Below, one piece after another: positions 1 through 5,580 of a DNA stretch of 5,580 nucleotides. A program made the translations under genes and the position numbers. The notes beneath the pieces are model-generated. The model had not been told where the DNA came from and searched no databases. It saw only the letters and a program-made list of their open reading frames with translations. The first letter of the stretch is position 1; every line of letters begins with the position of its first letter. The DNA comes from JBEIJQ01 sp040380145 (lineage in GTDB: Bacteria; Bacteroidota; Bacteroidia; Chitinophagales; Saprospiraceae): NCBI GenBank assembly GCA_040380145.1, contig JBEIJQ010000182.1, positions 1 through 5,580 of the forward strand, read 5' to 3'.

Positions 1-23
1 AAAATCGATTGGGAAGAAAAGTG

Positions 24-670
24 TCAAAACTGTTGGCGCACAAAACCGCCTATGTTGAAGCCCCATACAAATATAGGGCTTTCGGACTGGTCGAGATCCG
101 TGCCGGCCCCGCACTGGAACTGTCCGAACTTCAGCCCCAAGCGCAGCCGCCGGGCTAAACTGAAATTTCCCGAATCGGCCGTGGGAAAGGAACCCACACT
201 CTCTAACAGGCCAAACAGGCCGATTTTTTCGGTCAGCGGCGGCGTGAGGCGGTACAATACAAAGAAATCGATGGTCGGATCTTGCAGGGCCTCACAGACC
301 AGCCAAGCAAAAAAGACCGAGGATTTGCCCATTCGCACAAACTGCACGCCCACCTTGGGGAAAACGCCCTTGCCCGTCAGTTGGGCCAGGGGTACAAAAC
401 CCTTGAGCGCGGGCGCATTGTACGAAACGGCCTCAGTGAAACCTACCTGCGGCAAAAAGGCCCCTTCCGCCAAGTTCATCCGTTAATCTACGGAGGCCCG
501 GATGCGTTTGAAGAACAACCAGCGGGAATTTTCCCGGTTTCATTTTTGAAAAAACGGAACCACATGATGTCCACGGACGCTTTTTCGTGCCCCCCGAACG
601 GCTCCACGGGAATCTGCGCGCCGAGCGGACAGGCGCTTCAGAGCAGCCACAGAGCAACGATTTTTTTCAT
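24..670 (-). pseudogene. Decayed outer-membrane (beta-barrel-like) protein gene
   Basis: Reading the minus strand from the ATG at 670-668 gives a typical export signal (MKKIVALWLL, a stop, then SACPLGAQ) followed by IPVEPFGGHEKASVDIMWF and RFFKNETGK. A run of four A residues (529-532) then shifts the frame. Adding one A restores NSRWLFFKRIRASVD, a TAA at 485-483, and then 151 open codons down to the TGA at 26-24. The restored protein is about 215 residues. It is rich in alternating hydrophobic/polar stretches and ends in an aromatic residue (GGFVRQQF), as outer-membrane barrels usually do. The first lesion is a TGA at 640-638, codon 11. If that codon was once leucine, LSAC would form a lipobox; cleavage after GA, before Q, is equally possible. 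The open part starting at 479 lacks a signal peptide, so even if translated it should not reach the envelope. No specific function is recognised. The reading-frame repair is seen in sequence; the barrel assignment is inferred. Sequencing error is an alternative, but three separate lesions make real decay more likely. Confidence 0.7.
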
Positions 671-899
671 GGTATCCCCACAAAAAAAGGCGGGGCCGAC
701 AACGGACGGTCGGGGCACTCCAATACTTGATCCCAGAATTGTCATTAGGAAAAATATCCAATGGCCGCCATTAGAGATCCCCCCTTAATTACAATTATGG
801 GATAAATACCTTTGAATATCTCCGCCTACAACATACCGAGCCCCTTGTGCTTTCCCATTGATCGCGCACGGTCTTTGCTTCCGACGGTCACCCACGGCG

Positions 900-1000
900 G
901 GCTTTCCGGCAGGTCTTTATCGAGCAGGAATTAGCATTTTTATGGGATTGATCGGTGTCCCGGGCGCGTTTTGGGCGGCGAATTTCCATCCTTGCGCTTC
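900..1000 (-). ncRNA. Possible degenerate SAM-I-like riboswitch or other structured RNA
   Basis: The minus strand contains TGCTAATTCCTGC (936-924), which matches the conserved 3' core of SAM-I riboswitches (GGTGCTAATTCC). About 17 bases further on comes GGAAAG, where SAM-I has GAAAGATAAG. Upstream, the order GGATGGA, then GCCGCCC, then CCCGGGACACC loosely follows the SAM-I order GGAGGGA, GGCCC, CCCGGCAACC. However, the GGCAACC and TGAA contacts, the GGTG before the core, and a pairing P1 stem are not present in recognisable form. No methionine or SAM gene lies downstream; the next minus-strand gene is the OMP remnant about 230 bases away. If real, this would be a worn-out or divergent copy. 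It may also be chance similarity or a different RNA family. A covariance-model search with RF00162 would decide. Confidence 0.2.
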
Positions 1001-1010
1001 GCAGGGAAAG

Positions 1011-1112
1011 AGTTTTTTAAAAAAATATAATTCAATAAAAATCAATAATATACATTTTTTTTAAGCATTATTTTTTTCTTCCGAAAAAAATTTTTTGAAA
1101 ATACTTCCAAAA
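1011..1112. other. AT-rich tract with long A and T runs
   Basis: Roughly seven of every eight bases here are A or T, against GC-rich sequence on both sides. It includes runs of seven to eight A or T and an A7T6 block at 1084-1096. Such tracts are intrinsically curved and commonly lie upstream of promoters. It sits between two divergently oriented elements, so an upstream promoter element or a binding site for nucleoid proteins is plausible. It contains no recognisable gene. Confidence 0.5.
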
Positions 1113-1125
1113 ACAGGTTACCTCA

Positions 1126-1158
1126 GGGGCCCTTTTTGGTATATAATATAGGAGCCCC
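1126..1158 (+). promoter_or_regulatory. Candidate promoter of the nuclease gene, bracketed by an inverted repeat
   Basis: TATAAT at 1142-1147 is a perfect -10 hexamer, 34 bases before the ATG at 1182, which would give a 5' leader of about 28 bases. No good -35 is visible at 16-18 bases upstream, and the Bacteroidota TAnnTTTG/TTTG pair is not clearly present either. GGGGC (1126-1130) and GCCCC (1154-1158) form an inverted repeat around the -10, which could act as an operator or as a leader hairpin. Placement rests on the hexamer and position only. Confidence 0.3.
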
Positions 1159-1181
1159 AAAAATCCTCCGCCCCCCTAACC

Positions 1182-2087
1182 ATGTCGAACCATTACGACC
1201 GCATCCTCCGGGATGGGGTAAAAGCCCTATTGCCTTTGCTGTTGGCGAAGCTCTATCAGGTCGTGCCGCAACAGTATGTCCAAGAGCCCGGCAAGGTGCA
1301 CACCACGCTCGATCTCGAGGCCGACCTGATCCTGTTGCTCGACTCCGACGACCCGTCGAAGGCCAAAGGCCTGCATGTGGAATTCCAGGTCGGAAACGAG
1401 AAGGGAATGGACAAGCGCATGCACCTGTATTACACCGTGCTGCAAAAAAAATACGACCTGGACATCGATCAACTGGTGATCTATCTGAACTCCAAAAACG
1501 GGGAAACCTCCGGCCGCAGGAAGTACGAGGTCGATGACAAATTGGTTTTTCAATACCATGTGCTATATTTGCAAGATGTGCCGCACGAAGAACTTCTGCG
1601 GCTGAACATGCCGGAAGCCGTGGTGCTCGCGATCCTCGGCGATTTCGGCACCAAGGATCCCGAGGCCGTCTTGGCGGAGATCTTTTCTCGGCTCCATGCC
1701 CTCTCGGCGAACAACGATCGGATGAACGAATATGTTCTACATTTGAAAACGCTTTCCAATCTACGCGAATTTTCCTCCGAGGTTTATCAAAAAATCGATT
1801 CTATGACCGGTATCGTGCAAAAAATCCTGGACTATGCCCTCCAAAATCCGGAGAGCCCCTTTTACAAAGAAGTCTTGGCCGAGGGTAAAGCCGAAGGCAA
1901 AGCTGAGGGTAAAGCTGAGGGTAAAGCCGAAGGGATGGCCGAGGGGATGGCCGAGGGGATGGCCAAGGCAGAGCGCCGTATTGTGGCCCAATTGCTGTTA
2001 TCGGGCATGTCCGCCGAAGCCATCGCCGAGAAGTTGGAAATGCCGTTGGAAAAGATTTGGTCGGTCAAGTCAGGGTACCAAGCATAG
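1182..2087 (+). CDS. Rpn-family PD-(D/E)XK nuclease / putative transposase
   Basis: A 301-residue protein of the Rpn (recombination-promoting nuclease, YhgA-like) family, cytoplasmic DNA endonucleases related to PD-(D/E)XK transposases. The E. coli relatives raise RecA-independent recombination. The nuclease core is in the first 110 residues: YDRILRDGVK at 5-14, EADLILLLD with the acidic residues E46 and D48, then HVEFQ (E67-x-Q69, the E-x-Q form of the E-x-K motif usual in this family), followed by MDKRMHLYYTVL (76-87) and the strand IDQLVIYL. Residues 233-260 are tandem AEGK/AEGM units. The end (AERRIVAQLLLSGMSAEAIAEKLEMPLEKI) is the helix-turn-helix-like tail usual in these proteins (A..LL..G.S.E.IA...G.S.E.I). 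The ATG at 1182 gives the expected N-terminus. No Shine-Dalgarno is close to it, as is normal in Bacteroidota. The frame is intact and the length is typical. It converges on ileS. No terminal inverted repeats or target duplications are seen, so it is not shown to be a mobile unit itself. Family assignment is confident; activity and biological role are inferred. Confidence 0.87.
   Translation: MSNHYDRILRDGVKALLPLLLAKLYQVVPQQYVQEPGKVHTTLDLEADLILLLDSDDPSKAKGLHVEFQVGNEKGMDKRMHLYYTVLQKKYDLDIDQLVIYLNSKNGETSGRRKYEVDDKLVFQYHVLYLQDVPHEELLRLNMPEAVVLAILGDFGTKDPEAVLAEIFSRLHALSANNDRMNEYVLHLKTLSNLREFSSEVYQKIDSMTGIVQKILDYALQNPESPFYKEVLAEGKAEGKAEGKAEGKAEGMAEGMAEGMAKAERRIVAQLLLSGMSAEAIAEKLEMPLEKIWSVKSGYQA
1878..1961 (+). 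repeat. Seven in-frame 12-base tandem repeats in the nuclease gene
   Basis: Seven 12-base units of the type GCCGAGGGTAAA or GCCGAGGGGATG encode AEGK four times and then AEGM three times, followed by a degenerate eighth unit (AKAE). Adjacent units 1902-1913 and 1914-1925 are identical, as are 1938-1949 and 1950-1961, which points to recent duplication by slippage. Because the unit is 12 bases, copy-number changes lengthen or shorten the linker without breaking the frame. The segment probably forms a charged helical linker between the nuclease core and the C-terminal helices. Confidence 0.95.
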
Positions 2088-2217
2088 CGCATCCCACCAA
2101 GCCTCTAGAAAAATATCTATGCCCCTTCGGCGCATTGAGGAAGAACAAAAATACCGTACATCCTGATTGTGACCCAAAGCGGACATTGTTGCTTATGGTG
2201 ACAATTGGGGGTTCAAA
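2088..2217. other. Convergent intergenic region
   Basis: 130 bases between the stop codons of the nuclease gene and ileS. Both genes should terminate here, but no strong GC hairpin with a T run is visible. The only fold noticed is weak and nested: CCCA (2173-2176) with TGGG (2206-2209), and inside it ATTGT (2185-2189) with ACAAT (2201-2205). It lacks a T tract, so it is not called a terminator. No gene is seen. Confidence 0.5.
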
Positions 2218-5200
2218 CTACTTCTCCACCCCCAACTCCACGCTCAGCCCGTCCAGCAATTCCACGGTCGGGGCACCCGAGACCGATCCGGGGTCCGACA
2301 GGTGCAGCTCCGTGGCCAAGGTTTCACCGCAGATGTAGTCTTTGAAAAGGACAAAAGCAGCGCGGGCGGGACTGTCGACAGGCACGCCGACGGACAGGCG
2401 GATGCGGTCGCTCAGAGCATAGTCGCGTTCTTTGCGCATGTCTTGGATAGCGGAAACGAGTTCGCGGGCCAGGCCCTCGGCCTCGAGTTCGGGCGTGAGG
2501 GTGGCGTCGAGGGCGATGGTCAGGTGCTCGTCGTTGGCCACGAGCCAACCGGCCAACCCTTCGGAGGAGATCGCGAAATCCTCGAGGGTGGTTTCCACGC
2601 GTTGGCCCTCGTGCTCGAACACCCAGCCTTTTTCGCGCTCGATGCGGGCGATGTCCTCCTGTCCGAAAGCCGCCAGGGCCGCTTGGAAAGGCTTCATCAG
2701 AGCGCCGAGGCGTTTGCCGAGGGTCACGAAATTGGGCTTTATTTTTTTGGTCACGAGGCCCGAGGTATCTTTGACGTACTCGATTTCCTTGACATTGACC
2801 TCGGCCAACACCAGGGCCTTTACGGCATCCACCTGGCGCTCGAAGGCTTCGTCCAAAATCGGCAGCAGGATGCGCTGCAACGGCTGGCGGACCCGGATTT
2901 TTTCCCATTTGCGCAGCGAAAGCACCAGCGAAGAAATCCGCTGGGCATAATCCATGCGCTGCTCCAGGGCAGGATCCACCGAAGCCGCGTCGGCACCGCC
3001 CAACAGGGTGAGGTGCACCGAAGCCGCCGCCCAAGGACCGCTTTCGTCGCGGGATCCGGCAGAGAGGTTTTTGAACAGCCATTCGGCGAAAAAGGGCGCA
3101 ATGGGGGCCATCAACTGGGCCGTCACCATCAGGCACTCATAGAGGGTCTCGAAGGCGGCTTTTTTGTCCTCCGTCAACTGCCCTTTCCAGAAACGGCGGC
3201 GCGAAAGGCGCACGTACCAGTTGGACAAGTGGTTGTCCACGAAATCCTCGATGGCGCGCCCGGCCTTGGTGGGCTCGTAGTTTTCGTAGTGGCGGGTGAC
3301 CTCGGCCAACAGGCTGTGCAACTTGGAGAGGATCCAGCGGTCCAGCTCGGTGCGGTGCGCGACGGAAAGATTTTTTCCGTCCCACACGAAACCGTCCACA
3401 TTGGCGTACAGGGCGAAGAAATTGTAGGTATTGAATATTTTTCCGAAAAAAGAACGCTGCACTTCTTCGATGCCGGGCGAAAACTCCTCAAAGGCCTCCC
3501 CTTTTTGAACGTTCGGTTTTTTCCAGGAAAAACGGAGGTTGTCCCACGGATTGGCGTTGGTGAGCATGTACCAGCGCGTGGCGTCGGCGCCGTAGCGGTC
3601 GAGGCAATAAAAAGGATCCACGGCGTTGCCGAGGCGCTTGGACATCTTGTTGCCCTCCGCGTCGAGCACGAGGCCGTTGGAAACCACCGATTTGAAGGCC
3701 ACGCGGTCGAAGCACATCACCGAAATAGCGTGCAGGGTGTAAAACCAGCCGCGGGTCTGGTCCACGCCCTCGGCGATGAAATCGGCAGGCCAAAAGCCTT
3801 TGAGCGATTCGGCCGAATCGGGCATCAAGTGGTGCTGGGCATAGGGCATCGCACCGCTGTCGAACCACACATCGATCAGGTCCAGTTCGCGGTACAGGGG
3901 CTGCCCGGTGGGGCTGGCGAGGACGATCTCGTCCACATAGGGGCGGTGCAGATCGGCGGGCACCTGTTGCTGCAGGCCGAGTACCTCGTTGGCGCGGGCG
4001 ATCTCCGCGGCCAGTTCGGCCAGCGAACCGATGCATTTTTCCTCCGATGCGTCGCGGCTGCGCCAGATCGGCAGGGGGATCCCCCAATAGCGGGAGCGCG
4101 ACAGGTTCCAGTCCTGCAGATTGTCGAGCCATGTGCCGAAACGACCGGTGCCGGTGCTTTCGGGTTTCCAGTTGATGGTCTTGTTGAGTTCCGACATCCG
4201 TTCCTTGGCGCGGGAGGCGGCGATGAACCACGAATCCAGCGGATAGTACAGCACGGGCTTGTCGGTGCGCCAGCAATGGGGATAGTTGTGGGCGTATTTT
4301 TGGACGTTGAAGGCCTTGCCCTCCTGCTTGAGTTTCACGGCGATGTCCACGTCCACGTCTTGGAAAGAATCCCCTTGGCCGAGGTAGTCTTTGACGAAGC
4401 GTCCGGCGATTTCGCCGGCGGTGTCCACGAACTTGCCCTGGCGGTCCACCAGCGTGAGCGTGCCGATGCCGTGTGCCTTGGCGGCGCGGCGATCGTCGGC
4501 GCCGAAGGAAGGGGCCGTGTGCACCACCCCGGTGCCGTCCTCGGTGGTGACGAAATCGCCGCCGATCACGCGGAAAGCGTCGGTCGCGCCGTCCAGCGGT
4601 TCGATGGGATTGCCGAAGGGCAGGAGCTGTTCGTAGCGGATGTGGTACAGGTCCATTCCGATCATTTCGGTGACCGTGCGCCACGGCAGGCTTTTTTGGC
4701 CCGGTTCGAAATGGAAGTCAGCCTCTTGTCCCTCGGCCTTGAACCATTTGGAGATCAGGGCCTTGGCCAGCACCACCGAGACAGGTGCGCCAATGTAGGG
4801 GTTGAAGGTTCGGACCTTGCAGTAGGTGATCTTGGGGCCTACGGTGAGGGCCGTGTTGCTGGGCAGCGTCCACGGAGTGGTCGTCCAAGCGAGGATGCGG
4901 ACATCCTCGGAGTCGTGCTCGAACAAGAAGGCCGAGCGTTCATCGCGCACGACCTTGAACATGGCCACCACGGTGGTGTCCTTGACCTCGCGATAGCAGC
5001 CGGGCATGTTGAGCTCGTGCGAACTGAGGCCGGTGCCCGCCGCCGGGGAATAGGGCTGGATGGTATAACCCTTGTAGAGGTAGCCTTTGTCGTAGAGACG
5101 GCGCAACAAGTGCCACACCGACTCTATGTATTCGTTTTCGAAGGTGATGTAGGGATTGTCGAGATCCACCCAATAGCCCATTTTGCGGGTGATGTCGTCC

Positions 5201-5580
5201 CAGCGGTCTTTGTACCGCATCACCGTTTCGCGACAGCGGAGGTTGTACTCCTCGACCGTGATCTTCTTACCGATGTCTTCTTTGGTGATGCCCAGTTCTT
5301 TTTCCACGGCCAGTTCGATGGGCAGACCGTGGGTGTCCCAACCACCTTTGCGCTGCACGCGGAAGCCCTGCATCGTGCGGAAACGGCAGAAGGCGTCCTT
5401 GATGGCCCGGGCCATCACGTGGTGGATGCCGGGCAGGCCGTTGGCCGAGGGCGGGCCTTCGTAGAAAACGAAATCGGGGCGGCCGTCGCGGTCGGAAACG
5501 CTTTTTTCGAAAACCTTTCCGTCGTTCCAGAATTGGAGGATCTCACGGTCGATTTCCGGCAGGTTCAAGGTCTTGTATTG
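2218..5580 (-). CDS. ileS: Isoleucyl-tRNA synthetase, type 2 (5' end outside the window)
   Basis: Cytoplasmic class I synthetase that charges tRNA-Ile with isoleucine using ATP. About 1120 residues are present, ending at the TAG at 2220-2218. Counting the TTG at 5568 as residue 1, the domains run: signature motif region PPSANGLPGIHHVMAR (39-54) with GIHH in place of HIGH; GGWDTHGLPIE (75-85); CP1 editing domain with WTTTPWTLPSN (228-238) and TEDGTGVVHTAPSFGADD (342-359), which clears misacylated Val-tRNA; VWFDSG (567-572); DQTRGWFYTLH; KMSKR (641-645, bases 3648-3634); anticodon-binding helices with NWYVRLSRRRFW; and a long C-terminal extension (IKPNF.TLG, then RKERDYALSDRI). DQTRGWF rather than DQHRGWF and the C-terminal form mark the eukaryote-like type 2 enzyme common in Bacteroidota. 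The frame stays open to the window edge as QYKT before LNLPEI, matching the usual ..YK.LNLPEI start of the family, so TTG 5568 is internal and the true start lies a few codons beyond 5580. No lesion is seen. Confidence 0.97.
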   Translation of the reverse strand, partial: QYKTLNLPEIDREILQFWNDGKVFEKSVSDRDGRPDFVFYEGPPSANGLPGIHHVMARAIKDAFCRFRTMQGFRVQRKGGWDTHGLPIELAVEKELGITKEDIGKKITVEEYNLRCRETVMRYKDRWDDITRKMGYWVDLDNPYITFENEYIESVWHLLRRLYDKGYLYKGYTIQPYSPAAGTGLSSHELNMPGCYREVKDTTVVAMFKVVRDERSAFLFEHDSEDVRILAWTTTPWTLPSNTALTVGPKITYCKVRTFNPYIGAPVSVVLAKALISKWFKAEGQEADFHFEPGQKSLPWRTVTEMIGMDLYHIRYEQLLPFGNPIEPLDGATDAFRVIGGDFVTTEDGTGVVHTAPSFGADDRRAAKAHGIGTLTLVDRQGKFVDTAGEIAGRFVKDYLGQGDSFQDVDVDIAVKLKQEGKAFNVQKYAHNYPHCWRTDKPVLYYPLDSWFIAASRAKERMSELNKTINWKPESTGTGRFGTWLDNLQDWNLSRSRYWGIPLPIWRSRDASEEKCIGSLAELAAEIARANEVLGLQQQVPADLHRPYVDEIVLASPTGQPLYRELDLIDVWFDSGAMPYAQHHLMPDSAESLKGFWPADFIAEGVDQTRGWFYTLHAISVMCFDRVAFKSVVSNGLVLDAEGNKMSKRLGNAVDPFYCLDRYGADATRWYMLTNANPWDNLRFSWKKPNVQKGEAFEEFSPGIEEVQRSFFGKIFNTYNFFALYANVDGFVWDGKNLSVAHRTELDRWILSKLHSLLAEVTRHYENYEPTKAGRAIEDFVDNHLSNWYVRLSRRRFWKGQLTEDKKAAFETLYECLMVTAQLMAPIAPFFAEWLFKNLSAGSRDESGPWAAASVHLTLLGGADAASVDPALEQRMDYAQRISSLVLSLRKWEKIRVRQPLQRILLPILDEAFERQVDAVKALVLAEVNVKEIEYVKDTSGLVTKKIKPNFVTLGKRLGALMKPFQAALAAFGQEDIARIEREKGWVFEHEGQRVETTLEDFAISSEGLAGWLVANDEHLTIALDATLTPELEAEGLARELVSAIQDMRKERDYALSDRIRLSVGVPVDSPARAAFVLFKDYICGETLATELHLSDPGSVSGAPTVELLDGLSVELGVEK

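Larger units (their letters stand above)
671..1181. other. Gene-free intergenic region between divergent OMP remnant and nuclease gene
   Basis: About 510 bases without a convincing coding region on either strand. The small open frames here have unconvincing composition and no family resemblance. From left to right it holds a short GC-rich inverted repeat just upstream of the pseudogene (CCGAC at 696-700, GTCGG at 709-713), unremarkable sequence to about 840, a GC-richer patch to about 1010 that may be a structured RNA on the minus strand, an AT-rich tract to about 1112, and the presumed promoter of the downstream nuclease gene. The two flanking genes point away from each other, so promoters in both directions are expected here. 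Confidence 0.6.

Noticed and set aside
52..486. 144-codon plus-strand open frame antisense to the OMP remnant
   Set aside because: The opposite strand gives a coherent signal peptide, barrel-like pattern and C-terminal aromatic residue once repaired. This frame is rich in K, R, P and S with no domain signature, typical of an antisense shadow.
683..720. GC-rich hairpin near a T run upstream of the OMP remnant, considered as a minus-strand terminator
   Set aside because: The stem is only five pairs (696-700 with 709-713), and on the minus strand the T run is separated from it by about seven C/G bases. It is too weak to call.
858..1064. 68-codon plus-strand open frame (starts MIAHGLCF)
   Set aside because: It runs through the GC patch and ends in the AT-rich tract with a low-complexity tail, has no recognisable domain, and overlaps the possible minus-strand RNA. 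It is most likely a chance frame.
1182..2087. Complete insertion sequence around the Rpn-type gene
   Set aside because: No terminal inverted repeats or flanking target-site duplications could be found. Genes of this family usually lack them, so only the gene is annotated.
2432..2950. 172-codon plus-strand open frame and other frames inside ileS, including a 398-codon minus-strand frame at 3488-4684
   Set aside because: All lie within the conserved ileS coding sequence. Their high serine/arginine/proline composition is what high-GC shadow frames produce.
5566..5568. TTG as the start codon of ileS
   Set aside because: The frame is open upstream to the window edge and the residues there (QYKT before LNLPEI) match the conserved N-terminus of the family, so the start is outside the window.

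Overview
The window looks like chromosomal DNA of a Bacteroidota bacterium of moderately high GC. Three things suggest this: the isoleucyl-tRNA synthetase is of the eukaryote-like type 2 found across that phylum, translation starts lack Shine-Dalgarno sequences, and the decayed gene at the left end reads like an outer-membrane protein of that phylum. Finer placement is not possible from the sequence alone.

Layout. Positions 24-670, minus strand, hold the remains of an exported, probably beta-barrel outer-membrane protein of about 215 codons. It is broken by a TGA inside the signal peptide, a one-base deletion and a TAA. Positions 671-1181 carry no convincing gene. This gap contains a GC-richer patch (about 840-1010) whose minus strand faintly resembles a SAM-I riboswitch, then an AT-rich tract (about 1011-1112), then a likely promoter. 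Positions 1182-2087, plus strand, encode an intact Rpn/YhgA-like PD-(D/E)XK nuclease ('putative transposase') with a seven-unit tandem repeat in its C-terminal part. A 130-base convergent intergenic region follows. Positions 2218 to the window edge, minus strand, hold ileS, complete at its 3' end and cut at its 5' end by the window border.

The genes do not form one pathway. ileS is a housekeeping gene. The Rpn-type nuclease is an accessory, recombination-associated gene facing it tail to tail, and the OMP remnant with its empty flank suggests a locus that has accumulated changes. The most notable biochemical feature is the GIHH form of the class I signature motif in IleRS, a variant linked to extreme mupirocin resistance. 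I see no clear evidence of a new multi-gene system. The least explained segment is the possible structured RNA around 900-1000.
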